Program-made: the position numbers and the translations under genes | Shown here: piece by piece, positions 34,766-44,125 of the stretch | Layout of the letters: each line of letters begins with the position of its first letter | Position numbering within the stretch: position 1 is the stretch's first letter | The notes under the pieces: generated by a model | Database searches by the model: none | What the model was told of the DNA's origin: nothing | The model's input: the letters and a program-made list of their open reading frames with translations, nothing else | Origin: Tsukamurella sputi | Lineage (GTDB): Bacteria; Actinomycetota; Actinomycetes; Mycobacteriales; Mycobacteriaceae | Assembly (NCBI RefSeq): GCF_007858445.1 | Contig: NZ_VIGV01000006.1 | Span: forward strand, 62,001-126,000 | DNA: 64,000 nucleotides | Reading direction: 5' to 3'

Positions 34766-35476
34766 GTGTGGACTGATCTGGCGCGGTGGCTCCGCGGATT
34801 GCGCGCCGGACTGGTGGCCACCGGAATCGTGCTGGTCGCGGCCGTCGCGGGCGGGTGCGTCGGATACACCACGACGCACCCGTACTACGCGACCCAGGGC
34901 GCGGTCGTCGTCCTGCCTCCGGGGGCGGGGAACCCGGACGCCGGGCAGAACCCCTTCGCGAACCTGTACAACTCGACCCAGTTCGCCGCCGTCGTCGCCA
35001 CCAACATCACGTCGGAGTCGACCCGCGACCGCGTCGCCGCCGCGTCCGGGGCCCGCCGCGACTACATCATCGAGACCGTGGCGCGCGAGGTGCGGGCGAA
35101 CTTCGCGCAGAACGCGGCGCAGATCGAGTACACCATCAACGCTCCCGACCCGGATTCCGCGAAGCGCGGCGCCGAGGCCCTGACCGAGGCCACGCGCGAG
35201 GCGGTGCGAACCATCCAGCTCGACAGTGGAGTGCCCGCGTCCAGGCTCGCCCAACTGCAGGTCACCGTGCCCGCGCCGCCGGCGCACGAGGTCACCGGGG
35301 GCAGGGTGATCGCCGCGATGACCGATGCCGGCATCGCCGCCGTGATCGCCGCCGCTGCGATGGTCTCCTGGCGACTGTTCCGACGGGCCCGCGCAGACCG
35401 AGCGCGGTCGTCCGCCGCACGCCGCTCGCCCCCGCCCATGGTGAACCGCGAGGTCGCGGGAGCGCGGTCGGACTGA
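34766..35476 (+). CDS. Wzz-like chain-length determinant membrane protein, paralogue 1
   Basis: A 236-residue protein with one membrane helix near each end (about 17-35 and 190-210) and an extracytoplasmic middle, the layout of Wzz/polysaccharide co-polymerases. GAVVVLPPGAGNPDAGQNPF near residue 46 is shared with the next gene. TGAGG precedes the GTG start. It lies upstream of a second Wzz-like protein and an O-antigen-ligase-like protein, so it probably sets polysaccharide chain length. A -10-like TAGAGT with a TTGCGATCGC motif after it lies upstream. Confidence 0.72.
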   Translation: MWTDLARWLRGLRAGLVATGIVLVAAVAGGCVGYTTTHPYYATQGAVVVLPPGAGNPDAGQNPFANLYNSTQFAAVVATNITSESTRDRVAAASGARRDYIIETVAREVRANFAQNAAQIEYTINAPDPDSAKRGAEALTEATREAVRTIQLDSGVPASRLAQLQVTVPAPPAHEVTGGRVIAAMTDAGIAAVIAAAAMVSWRLFRRARADRARSSAARRSPPPMVNREVAGARSD

Positions 35477-35556
35477 GTACCGGCCGGACCCGGCTATCAT
35501 TGCGATCGCATCGAGCAGTGGTCTACGCCCTGGAAGGGCGGCGGAGAGGAGATCGG

Positions 35557-36309
35557 ATGGACATCGCGGGCATGGTCCGCGCGGTCTTCCTACGCCGCGT
35601 CGTGGTCGCCGTTGTGATCATCGCCGCACTCGTCGGCGGTGCCGCGGGGTGGAAGTCGGTGACCGTCGAATACGAATCGGTGGGCGCGGTCGTCGCGATC
35701 CCGCCGGGCGCCGGTAACCCGAACCCCGCGCTCAACCCGTTCACCAACCTGTCGAACACTGCTCAGCTCGCACACGTGTTGGCGACGGTCGCGTTGAGCG
35801 AGGACGCGCGCCGCGTCGTCGTGGCGAAGGGCGGCTCCCCGGACTACGTCGTCTCGACGGTGGCCGGTGAGGGCTCGTCCGCCCTGCTGTCGCCGCAGGT
35901 GCTGTTCGCTGTCCGGGCGCCGGACCAATGGGTCGCGCGGGAGGCGGCAGTCGCGTTGATCGACTTCTTACGCGCCCGTCTGCAGTCGATGCAGCGGGAA
36001 GCGGGTGCGCTCGAGGGCACCCTCGCCGACCTGCGCGTCACCGTCGAGCCGCGCGCAGGCACCCTGAGCGGTGCCGATCCGAAGCGGGCGGCCGTCGGAT
36101 ACGCGATGGGCGGCGTGCTGCTGACGTTGTTCGTCTTCGTGCTGATCGCCGGGCTGCGGAGCGCGGTCGCGGGCGCCGCGAGCCGCGATCCCGGGCCGGA
36201 CGGGGAAGAGCCGGGCGGTGACGGCCCGGACGGGGATGAGCCGGGCGGTGACGCGGCACCGTCGGGTGGGACGGCGGAGATCCGGCGTCCGGACCGGGTC
36301 CGGCTGTGA
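35557..36309 (+). CDS. Wzz-like chain-length determinant membrane protein, paralogue 2
   Basis: A 250-residue protein with helices near residues 10-30 and 175-195 and an acidic Gly/Asp/Pro-rich cytoplasmic tail (from 205). It shares GAVVAIPPGAGNPNPALNPF near residue 43, and NLSNTAQLA, with the preceding gene, so the two are paralogues. GAGAGGAG precedes the ATG. Its stop overlaps the ligase-like gene by 4 nt. The tail lacks Tyr clusters or a kinase domain, so it is not a BY-kinase. Confidence 0.72.
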   Translation: MDIAGMVRAVFLRRVVVAVVIIAALVGGAAGWKSVTVEYESVGAVVAIPPGAGNPNPALNPFTNLSNTAQLAHVLATVALSEDARRVVVAKGGSPDYVVSTVAGEGSSALLSPQVLFAVRAPDQWVAREAAVALIDFLRARLQSMQREAGALEGTLADLRVTVEPRAGTLSGADPKRAAVGYAMGGVLLTLFVFVLIAGLRSAVAGAASRDPGPDGEEPGGDGPDGDEPGGDAAPSGGTAEIRRPDRVRL

Positions 36310-37655
36310 ACAGGATGCGCGACGCGCTCCCGACGGTGGACCCCGTCGAGGTCGGCTCGACGGTGACGCGGCGGATCGCGACGACGATCGGTCCGCCGGG
36401 AGCGGTGTTCGTGGCGGTCTGCGGCTTCGCGCTGCTGTCGATGCGACAGTCGATCCTCGTGCCCGCGACCTACGGGCTGACGCTGGCGCAGACGCTGTTC
36501 GCGGTCGGCGCGGTGGTCTGGGGCATGGCGGCGTTCACCGGCTACGCGCCGATGGTGCGCGACCGGACCGTCATCGCCGCGGTGCTCGCCTACGCCTTCG
36601 CCTCGTTCGTCTCCTACGGCGGGGCGATGGCGCGCGGGGTTCCCAGCGGCATCACCGTCGACGCGATGGACCGCTACGTCCTGGTCGATCTGCTCCTCGT
36701 CGGGATGGTGCTGCTGATCCTGGCGGTGGTGCGTTCGGAGCACGCGCTGCGCATCGTGCTCGCCGGGCTCGTCCTGGGGGGAACGGTCAGCGCCCTGTTC
36801 GGCCTGCTCTACGCCGCGACGGGCCTCGATCTCGCGCCGAACTTCCGGATCCCGGTGATCACCAAGGCGAGCGACTTCGTCCTCATCAAGAACTTCACGC
36901 GCGCCGGTCTCAACCGCCCGCAGGGCAGTGCGGGGCACGCGCTGGAACTGTGCGCGGTGCTCACGGTACTGATCCCGCTGGGTGTGGCACTGATCCTCAG
37001 CGCCCGTAAGCGCGGTGTGAAGACCTGGCCCTGGTCGCTGTGCACCGCGATCCTCGTCGCGGCGGACCTGGCCTCGCTGTCACGGTCGGCCATCGTCGGC
37101 GGCGCGGCGGCGGTCGCCGTCATGTGCTGGCGCTGGCCCGTTCGCCGCCTGCTGGTGATCGTCACCGGCGCGGTGACACTCTTCCTCGTCGGCACCGTCT
37201 TCCAGATCAAGATCATTCTCGCGCTGATCAAGACCTTCGCCGGATCGGGCAACGACTCGTCGCTGCAGTCGCGGGCCGTCGGCCAGGCCTTCGTCGCCGA
37301 GAACGTCTGGAAACGCCTCTGGTTCGGCCAGGGCGTGGGCGCGTACCCGACCCTCAAACAGCCCGTGCTCGACAACCAGTACCTCTCCCGGCTCATGGAA
37401 GCGGGCGTCTTCGGGCTGGTCACGTTCATCGCCGCCCTGGCACTCGCCCTCTATCTCGCGGTCCGGGCGTCGGCGCGGGCCACCGGCGTCACGGCGGAGC
37501 TGGCCAGCGGCATCAGCGGGTCCATCGCCGCGCTGATCGTGATCTGCCTGATCCTCGACACTTCCGGCTTCCTGCAGATCTGGTACCTGACCTGGATTCT
37601 CGCCGCTCTCGCGGGCGCCGTGTACCGACTTTCCGGTGCGGAACCACCCGGGTAG
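36306..37655 (+). CDS. O-antigen ligase / Wzy-type polymerase-like membrane protein
   Basis: A 449-residue protein with about 12 membrane helices and a large outside loop after about residue 310 (SGNDSSLQSRAVGQAFVAENVWKRLWFGQGVGAYPT). The loop signature G-x-G, followed by helices, fits the Wzy_C/O-antigen-ligase superfamily, which joins or polymerises lipid-linked glycans. GTG at 36306 overlaps the Wzz-like stop (GTGA). With the two Wzz-like proteins it forms an envelope polysaccharide cluster. Whether it is polymerase or ligase cannot be told from sequence. Confidence 0.8.
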   Translation: MNRMRDALPTVDPVEVGSTVTRRIATTIGPPGAVFVAVCGFALLSMRQSILVPATYGLTLAQTLFAVGAVVWGMAAFTGYAPMVRDRTVIAAVLAYAFASFVSYGGAMARGVPSGITVDAMDRYVLVDLLLVGMVLLILAVVRSEHALRIVLAGLVLGGTVSALFGLLYAATGLDLAPNFRIPVITKASDFVLIKNFTRAGLNRPQGSAGHALELCAVLTVLIPLGVALILSARKRGVKTWPWSLCTAILVAADLASLSRSAIVGGAAAVAVMCWRWPVRRLLVIVTGAVTLFLVGTVFQIKIILALIKTFAGSGNDSSLQSRAVGQAFVAENVWKRLWFGQGVGAYPTLKQPVLDNQYLSRLMEAGVFGLVTFIAALALALYLAVRASARATGVTAELASGISGSIAALIVICLILDTSGFLQIWYLTWILAALAGAVYRLSGAEPPG

Positions 37656-37665
37656 GATCGCGGGC

Positions 37666-38121
37666 GTGAACCACGCGCACGCCGACGCCGCCGGAACGTC
37701 CCGGACCATCCGCATCTGGGGGTGGGTCGGCGCCGCCGTCGCGCTCGCCACGTCGCTGGTGCACCTGCCGATGCTCGGCGACAACAGCTGGGTGGTCTCG
37801 CTGATCGTCGCGGCGATGCTGATCGGTTGCGCGCACTGCTCGGTGTGCCTGTTCCGCAACCCGACGGTGAGCGCCTGGGTGCGGACCGCCGCGATGGGCG
37901 CGATCATGATCGCGCTGCACCCGGTGCTGATGTCGGCGATGGACTCCGGCATGGCGGGTATGGACCACTCCATGCCCGGGATGGACATGGGTTCGATGGG
38001 CCATTCGATGAGCTCGATGCAGCCCTGGATGACCCTCATGATCGTCTTCGCCGCGGCGGAGATCGTGGTGGCCGTCGCGGCGCTCGGCACGATCGCGCTG
38101 CGCAAGCGGGCCGTGCGGTGA
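37666..38121 (+). CDS. Met/His-rich small membrane protein, putative copper-binding
   Basis: A 151-residue protein with about four helices. Between the third and fourth helices (residues about 90-122) lies a loop with over ten Met and two His residues in M-x-x-M and M-D-H-S-M patterns, like copper- or silver-binding loops. A CAHC motif at 55-58 lies in the second helix region. It starts with GTG 10 nt after the ligase-like gene. Downstream are CopD/CtaG and, convergently, a copper ATPase, so copper handling is plausible. I do not recognise a family. Confidence 0.65.
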   Translation: MNHAHADAAGTSRTIRIWGWVGAAVALATSLVHLPMLGDNSWVVSLIVAAMLIGCAHCSVCLFRNPTVSAWVRTAAMGAIMIALHPVLMSAMDSGMAGMDHSMPGMDMGSMGHSMSSMQPWMTLMIVFAAAEIVVAVAALGTIALRKRAVR

Positions 38122-38177
38122 CCACCGTCACCGTCGTCGCCCGTAACGAACGGCTCGAGACCGGAGATAGGTGAAGG

Positions 38178-38900
38178 ATGAACGCGAAGACTGACCTCAA
38201 GCGAGCGGGCCTGCGTCGTGCCGCCACCCTCACCGCCGCGACCTCGCTGGTCGTCGGCCTGACCGGTGGTGTCGCCGTCGCCGACCCCGATACCACCACC
38301 AAGCCCACCGCATCGTCGGCGGAGCTGCTGCTGAACTCGAGCGATTTCCCGGGCGGCTACATCGTCGTGCCGTCGCCGCAGCAGCGGCTGGCGAACGAGC
38401 TCGGCGCCGACCCGCTGACCCTCGCGAGCTCGGCGAAGGTCACCCCGCCGGAGTGCAAGAACATCCTCGCCGCCGCCAAGGGCGGCCAGGGCGAGGGCGA
38501 CACCGTCGCCGGCGTGCACGATCAGGACCGCAAGAGCCTGAGCGAGACGCTGGTCGCCAAGGACGTCGACGTGGACACCGTCAAGGTCGGCCTGCTCAAG
38601 ATGTGCTCGGACGTGACCATCGAGACCAACGATCCGCGGGGCGGCACCATCAAGGTGCGCGCCATCACCAAGGAGGTCTCGTCGGACAAGCAGAAGGCCA
38701 CCTTCGAGATCGCCCTCGACGGCACGCGCGCCAAGGGTGACGATTCCTTCCCGATCCACCAGAAGGTGCTCGTGGGCGTGGCCTCGCTGCGCGGCTACAC
38801 CGTCGCGGTGCAGGGCACCAAGCTCGGCGGCGATCCGGACCGCGGCGAGTTCAACGGCTTCCTCGACAAGGCCGTGAAGAAGATCAAGGACGCGAAGTAG
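38178..38900 (+). CDS. Secreted protein of unknown function
   Basis: A 240-residue protein with a clear signal peptide (RRAATLTAATSLVVGLTGGVAVADP, cleavage near residue 36). The mature part has one Cys pair (near 93 and 142) and a mixed alpha/beta pattern, weakly like the PknH-type extracellular sensor or DUF5642-like lipoproteins of mycobacteria. GATAGGTGAAGG precedes the ATG. It lies 1 nt before the CopD/CtaG gene, so co-transcription is likely. Function unknown. Confidence 0.65.
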   Translation: MNAKTDLKRAGLRRAATLTAATSLVVGLTGGVAVADPDTTTKPTASSAELLLNSSDFPGGYIVVPSPQQRLANELGADPLTLASSAKVTPPECKNILAAAKGGQGEGDTVAGVHDQDRKSLSETLVAKDVDVDTVKVGLLKMCSDVTIETNDPRGGTIKVRAITKEVSSDKQKATFEIALDGTRAKGDDSFPIHQKVLVGVASLRGYTVAVQGTKLGGDPDRGEFNGFLDKAVKKIKDAK

Positions 38901-38901
38901 C

Positions 38902-40740
38902 TTGACCACGGTGGCGCAGGAGTCCGACGCCGCTGCGACCGAAGGATCTCCGGGCGCCCCCCGCGTGGGCGGCATCGCAGCGCTGTTCGTCGGCTCCGCC
39001 GCCGCCCTCGCCGTGGTGATCTGGCTCATCGCCAGTGAGGGCGAGCTGCGCTACCTCGTCAACGGCAACGCCTACCCCGGTGCGCTCACCGCCTACGGCG
39101 CCGCCGCCGGACGCCTCGTCGGCACCGTCGCCGCGGCCCTGACCTTCGGCGCGGTGGGCTACGCCGTCTTCCGCACCAGGGCGCTCGATACGGGCGAACT
39201 CGGCCTGCGCGGTTACCTCTCGCAGATCCAGGCCCGACGGTACGCCGCCGCCTGGGCGATCGTCTCCGTCCCGATGGTCTTCCTCGCGGCCGCGGAGAGC
39301 GCCGCCCAGGACCTCGTCACCACCTACCGGGTCGGCGGCCTCACCACCCTGATCTCGGCGTCGGACACCGCGAAGGGCTGGATCGTCTCACTGATCTGCG
39401 CGGTGCTCGTCTACGCGGGCCTGCGCACCGCGCTGTCCTGGGTCGCGCACCTGTGGATCCTGCTGCCCGCGGTGGTGGGCCTCCTCGCCACGGTCGTGAC
39501 CGCCAACGAGGCCCAGAACTGGGATCACGACTACACCACGGCCGCGCTGACCACGCTCGCCGTCGTCGCCGCGCTGTGGCTCGGCGGCCTGTGGTCGGCC
39601 GTGCGGCTGCCGGCGCGGACCGAACGGCGATGGGTCGGCCCCTTGTACGCCGCGCTGGTGCTCGCCAACGGCGCCGTCATCGCCGTGGTCATGGCGCCCG
39701 GCTCCGACCTCTGGGTCACCTGGTACGGCCTGCTGCTTGTCGCCACCGGCGTCCTGCTGGCCGCGGCGGGAGCGGCGCACTGGCTGCGGGCGCTCCCCGC
39801 GGCCGCGGCGCTGCTGACGGCGGCGTTCGGCACCGCGATCGCGGCGTCCGAGCTGACGCCGCCGCCCTTCCTCCGCAGCAGGCCCACGGTGGGCGAGAAC
39901 TTCCTCGGCTACAACCTGCCGGACCCGCCGAGCGCGATGGCCTTCCTCGGCAACTGGCGTCCCGACCTGAACCTGGCGCCCTTCGCCATCGCTCTCGCCG
40001 TCGGCTACCTGGTCCTGGTTCGCCGCACCCGGAACTGGCCCTGGTACCGCACGGTGCTGTTCGTCCTGGGCTGTGCCGCCCTGCTCACCCTGACCAGTTC
40101 CGGGCTGCGCACCTACTCCAACGCGATGTTCAGCGTGCACATGGTGGTGCACATGCTGATGACCTCGATCGTCCCCGTGCTCCTGCTGCTGGGCGCGCCC
40201 GTCACGCTGATGCGTCAGACGCTCACCGGGGCGCCCGCGCGGTGGTTGTCGATGATGCTCCAGTCGCGGTCCTTCGCGGTGCTCATGCGCCCTGCGGTGC
40301 AGCTCGCGCTGTTCGCTGCCGTGCTCTACGGCCTGTACTTCACGCCGCTGTTCGACGCCATCGGCCGGTACCACTGGGGCCATCTGGCCATCTACTCGGC
40401 GCTGCTGTTCACCGGTTTCCTATTCTACTGGCGCGTCTTCCAGATCGATCCCGTGCCCGGTGAGCTGCCGTTCATCGGCCGCATCGGCATGCTGCTCGCG
40501 ATGATGCCGATCACGATGGTCTTCGCGCTCATCGTCATGACGATGGACGGTCTCGTCGGCTCGCGCCTGTACCTGTATCTCGACTTCCCGTGGATGACCG
40601 ACCTGCACCGCGACCAGTTCGTGGGCGGTGTCGTCGCCTGGGCCACGGACGAGGCCGCGATCGCGCTCGTCACCCTCGGCCTCGTCCTGCACTGGGCCTG
40701 GCGCAACCGCGACGAGGACTCCGAGCCCGAACTTCTCTGA
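38902..40740 (+). CDS. CopD / CtaG (caa3-type) fusion membrane protein
   Basis: A 612-residue protein with many membrane helices. The N-terminal half (about 20-330) resembles the copper resistance D domain. The C-terminal half (about 350-600) is a caa3-type CtaG domain with HMVVHMLMTSIVPVLLLLGAP and FLFYWRVFQIDP. Such fusions occur in many actinobacteria and are linked to copper delivery to cytochrome oxidase. It reads from TTG at 38902, only 1 nt after the upstream stop; GTG at 38911 is an alternative start. Neighbours include a Met-rich membrane protein and a copper ATPase. Confidence 0.85.
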   Translation: MTTVAQESDAAATEGSPGAPRVGGIAALFVGSAAALAVVIWLIASEGELRYLVNGNAYPGALTAYGAAAGRLVGTVAAALTFGAVGYAVFRTRALDTGELGLRGYLSQIQARRYAAAWAIVSVPMVFLAAAESAAQDLVTTYRVGGLTTLISASDTAKGWIVSLICAVLVYAGLRTALSWVAHLWILLPAVVGLLATVVTANEAQNWDHDYTTAALTTLAVVAALWLGGLWSAVRLPARTERRWVGPLYAALVLANGAVIAVVMAPGSDLWVTWYGLLLVATGVLLAAAGAAHWLRALPAAAALLTAAFGTAIAASELTPPPFLRSRPTVGENFLGYNLPDPPSAMAFLGNWRPDLNLAPFAIALAVGYLVLVRRTRNWPWYRTVLFVLGCAALLTLTSSGLRTYSNAMFSVHMVVHMLMTSIVPVLLLLGAPVTLMRQTLTGAPARWLSMMLQSRSFAVLMRPAVQLALFAAVLYGLYFTPLFDAIGRYHWGHLAIYSALLFTGFLFYWRVFQIDPVPGELPFIGRIGMLLAMMPITMVFALIVMTMDGLVGSRLYLYLDFPWMTDLHRDQFVGGVVAWATDEAAIALVTLGLVLHWAWRNRDEDSEPELL

Positions 40741-40820
40741 GACTCGCGGTTCCCGGCGCGCTACGGCGCGGTCTGTCGATAGTGTAGCGCTGCGTCGCGA
40801 TCGTTAACTACGATCCGATC

Positions 40821-41846
40821 ATGAAACGGATCTTCGCCATCCTGGTGGCAGCGGTGCTCGCGCTGCTGGCCGGCACGGGCGTGGCGACAGCGGACCCGGC
40901 CGGCGTCGTCGACCGGGCCGGGTTGTTCGGCGATCGGGCCGCCGACGTCGAGGTGGCGCTGGACGACTTCCAGTCGCGCACGGGGATGGTCGGCACGGTC
41001 GTCACCGCGAACGGCATCGGCGGCCAGGACATCCGGGCGTTCGCCACCACTGCGGGCGCGGTGCTCGGCCGGGACCGGGGCGAGGCCGTCGTGATCGGCG
41101 TGGACCTGCAGACCAGGAAGGTCGGCGTCTACACCACCCCGGCGGCGATGGCGCGGATCCCCGACGCCGAGATCACCCGCCTCATCGGTACCGTCATCAC
41201 GCCGCCCTTCCGCGGGGGTGACTACGCGAACGGGGTCGTCGCCGGTCTGCGGGGCCTGGCCGACGTCGCAACCGGAGGAGCCGCGACGACGACTGCGCCC
41301 ACGACGGTGCAGGGGGACGGGATTCCCGACACGGACGGGCTGGTGCCGGGCGGTTCGACGATCACCGTCGAACCCGGGTACGGCACCAACCGCGGGACGT
41401 ACACCGTGACAGGCCCGGGCTGGCCGAACACCGAGAAGTCCGACGACGGACCGCCGGGGATCTTCATCGCGTTCATCGTTCTCATTGCCGTCGGCGGGGT
41501 GGTCTCGATGGTCGTCTCCGGCTCCCGGGACCGCGACGCCGACACCCCCGAGCTGCGCTCGCAGCTGGCCGATCTCGTCGCCGCCGAACCCGGCTACGCC
41601 ACGTGGTCGAACCGCCGCCGGTTCGCGCATGCCCAGCGGCACACCGGGGTGCGACGCGGGACCTGGAACAGCATCTACCCGGATTGGCGGGTCAGCGAGT
41701 CGGACGCCCGGTCGGGCTCCTCGTCCTCGGGCGGATTCTTCGGCGGGGGCGGCTCGAGTTCGAGCTTCTCCTCGGACAGCGGATCCGGCTCGTCGGGCTC
41801 CTCGGGAGGCTTCTCGGGCGGCGGCGGGTCGTCGGGAAGCTTCTAA
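40821..41846 (+). CDS. TPM-domain membrane protein with Ser/Gly-rich tail
   Basis: A 341-residue protein. It has a signal peptide (1-25), then a TPM-type domain (about 27-150, with VVDRAGLFGD and TGMVGTVVTANG), a linker, one membrane helix near 215-235, and a cytoplasmic part. It ends with about 45 residues of almost pure Ser, Gly and Phe. This is the common layout of actinobacterial TPM proteins, once called Psb32-like phosphatases. Its stop overlaps the stop of the convergent copper ATPase gene by 4 nt. Confidence 0.82.
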   Translation: MKRIFAILVAAVLALLAGTGVATADPAGVVDRAGLFGDRAADVEVALDDFQSRTGMVGTVVTANGIGGQDIRAFATTAGAVLGRDRGEAVVIGVDLQTRKVGVYTTPAAMARIPDAEITRLIGTVITPPFRGGDYANGVVAGLRGLADVATGGAATTTAPTTVQGDGIPDTDGLVPGGSTITVEPGYGTNRGTYTVTGPGWPNTEKSDDGPPGIFIAFIVLIAVGGVVSMVVSGSRDRDADTPELRSQLADLVAAEPGYATWSNRRRFAHAQRHTGVRRGTWNSIYPDWRVSESDARSGSSSSGGFFGGGGSSSSFSSDSGSGSSGSSGGFSGGGGSSGSF

Positions 41847-44080
41847 CGTGCGCCGAACGCGCGCAGGCGCAGGCTGTTCCACACCACGAAGAACGAGCTG
41901 AAGGCCATGGCCGCGGCGCCGATCAGCGGGTTCAGCAGCCCGGCGACGGCGACGGGGATTGCGGCCACGTTGTAGCCGAACGCCCACACCAGGTTCGTCT
42001 TGATGGTCTTCAGGGTCGCCCGCGCGAGTCCCAGGGCGTCGGGGACGGCGGAGAGTTCTTCGCGCATGAGGACCACGTCGGCGGCGCTCTGCGCCACGTC
42101 GGTGCCGGTGCCCATCGCGAGGCCCAGGTCCGCCGCGGCGAGCGCGGGGCCGTCGTTCACGCCGTCGCCCACCATCGCGACCTTCCGGCCCGCGGCCTGC
42201 AGCTCCCGAACCGCCGCGACCTTGCCGTCGGGCAGCACGTCGGCGCGCACGTCGTCGATGCCGACGAGCGCCGCGACCTTGGCCGCCGCGGCGGCGTTGT
42301 CGCCGGTGAGCAGCACCGTCCGGATCCCGGCCTCGTGCAGCCGCGCAACGGCGGCGGCGGCGTCGGCCTTGATCGTGTCGGCCACCTCGAGGACGGCGGC
42401 GACGGCACCGTCGACCTCCACCACGGCGACGGTGCGGCCCGACTCGGCGGCAGCCTCGACCGCCCCCACGAGCACGCCCGGCGCGACGAAGCGCGGCGAT
42501 CCGACGCGCACCGCGGCGCCCTCGACGACGCCCGTGGCGCCCAGGCCCGGCACGGCCCGGAAGTCCTCCACCGAGGGCAGCTCGCTCCCGGCGCGCGCGA
42601 CGACGGCCCGCGCGACGGCGTGCTCGGAGGCGGCCTCGACCGCGCCGGCGAGCCGCAGTACGGCGTCCTCGGTGAAGCCCGGTGCGACGCTCACGCCGGC
42701 CACCGAGAGCACGCCGGTGGTCACGGTGCCGGTCTTGTCGAAGACGACGGTGTCGATGGTCTCGGTGGCCTCGAGCGCCTGATGCCCGCGGACGTAGACG
42801 CCCAGTTGCGCCCCGCGGCCCGACGCGACCATGAAGGCGACGGGAGTCGCGAGGCCCAGCGCGCACGGGCAGGCGATCACGAGCACGGCGATCGCGGACT
42901 TCACCGCGCTGTCGATGCCGCTGCCGAACAGCCAGCCCGCGAAGGTGAGCGCGGCGATGGCGAAGACGCACGGCACGAAGACGGCGGAGACCCGGTCGGC
43001 GAGGCGCTGCATCCGCGCCTTGCTCGCCTGTGCGTCCTCGACGAGCCGGAGCATCGCGGCGAAGGTGGTGTCCTCGCCGACGGCGGTCGCGCGCACCGTC
43101 AGGCGGCCGTCCTGGCAGACGGTGCCGCCGACGACACGGTCGCCGGGGCCGGCGGGCACGGGACGGGACTCGCCGGTCATCGCCGAGTTGTCGACGAAGG
43201 CGGTGCCGGACTCGACGACGCCGTCGGTGGCGATCGTCTCACCGGGGCGCACGACGAAGAGCTGCTCCTCGCGCAGCTCGCCGACGGGGATGCGGAGCTC
43301 GGAACCGTCGCGGACCAGGACCGACACCTCGCGCGCGCCGCGCGTGGCGAGCTCCCGCAGCGCCGACGCGGCCTTCGCCCGCGCCGACGCCTCGAAGTAG
43401 CGGCCCGCGAGCACGAAGACGGTGACGCCCATCGCGACCTCGAGGTAGATCGGGTCGGACTGGATGATCGCGTTCCAGAAGCCGTGCGGATCGGGGCGCT
43501 GCCGGCCGGGCGTGAGCACCGTGACCACCGACCATGCGGTGGCGGCGATGATGCCGACCGAGACCAGGGTGTCCATCGTCGCGGCGCCGTGCCGCGCACC
43601 CAGGAAGGCCCGCTTGTGCAGCGGCCAGGCGCCCCAGGTCACGACGGGCAGACTCAGCGCGAGCAGTACCCACTGCCAGCCGGTGAACCGCGTCGACGGG
43701 ATGGTCGCGAGCACGATCGAGAGGTCCGCGGCGGGCACGAACAGCACCAGGGAGACGATCAGCCGGCGCAGCACGTCGCGCCGCTCGCGCTCCTCGGCGA
43801 GGATCGCGCGACGCGGGTTCGGTGACTTGGGTGCGGCGGTGTACCCCGCGGCCTCGACGGTGCCGGTCAGCTGCTCGACGGTGACCGTCGGCGCGTGCTC
43901 GACAGTGGCCGTCCGCGTCGCGAGGTTGACCACGGCGCGCACCCCGTCGAGCTTGTTGAGCTTGCGCTCGACCCGCCCGACGCACGCGGCGCAGGTCATG
44001 CCACCGACGTCGAGGAAGGTGCGTTGAGCCTGCTCCGGCTGCGTGGCGGCCGGAGCGGGGGCCTGGTCGAGATCCGTCAC
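41843..44080 (-). CDS. Copper-translocating P1B-type ATPase
   Basis: A 745-residue heavy-metal pump. The N-terminal metal-binding domain has GMTCAAC (Cys30, Cys33). TGES at 302-305 is the actuator, CPC at 404-406 in helix 6 binds Cu(I), and DKTG at 448-451 holds the phosphorylated Asp. Later motifs are TGDN and GDGVNDGPAL. Cys-Pro-Cys and GMTCAAC mark it as a Cu(I) (CopA/CtpV-type) pump. I read it from GTG at 44080; the GGAGG ahead of it is very close, so GTG at 44095 or a leaderless start is possible. A long inverted repeat lies upstream. Confidence 0.92.
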   Translation of the reverse strand: MTDLDQAPAPAATQPEQAQRTFLDVGGMTCAACVGRVERKLNKLDGVRAVVNLATRTATVEHAPTVTVEQLTGTVEAAGYTAAPKSPNPRRAILAEERERRDVLRRLIVSLVLFVPAADLSIVLATIPSTRFTGWQWVLLALSLPVVTWGAWPLHKRAFLGARHGAATMDTLVSVGIIAATAWSVVTVLTPGRQRPDPHGFWNAIIQSDPIYLEVAMGVTVFVLAGRYFEASARAKAASALRELATRGAREVSVLVRDGSELRIPVGELREEQLFVVRPGETIATDGVVESGTAFVDNSAMTGESRPVPAGPGDRVVGGTVCQDGRLTVRATAVGEDTTFAAMLRLVEDAQASKARMQRLADRVSAVFVPCVFAIAALTFAGWLFGSGIDSAVKSAIAVLVIACPCALGLATPVAFMVASGRGAQLGVYVRGHQALEATETIDTVVFDKTGTVTTGVLSVAGVSVAPGFTEDAVLRLAGAVEAASEHAVARAVVARAGSELPSVEDFRAVPGLGATGVVEGAAVRVGSPRFVAPGVLVGAVEAAAESGRTVAVVEVDGAVAAVLEVADTIKADAAAAVARLHEAGIRTVLLTGDNAAAAAKVAALVGIDDVRADVLPDGKVAAVRELQAAGRKVAMVGDGVNDGPALAAADLGLAMGTGTDVAQSAADVVLMREELSAVPDALGLARATLKTIKTNLVWAFGYNVAAIPVAVAGLLNPLIGAAAMAFSSFFVVWNSLRLRAFGAR

Positions 44081-44125
44081 CCCTCCAGTATCCACCTCGC
44101 CCGACCGGGGCTGAAAACGTGAAAG

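Noticed and set aside
34766-36309. Wzz-like proteins as BY-type tyrosine kinases
   Set aside because: No Walker A or B motif and no Tyr cluster in the cytoplasmic tails.
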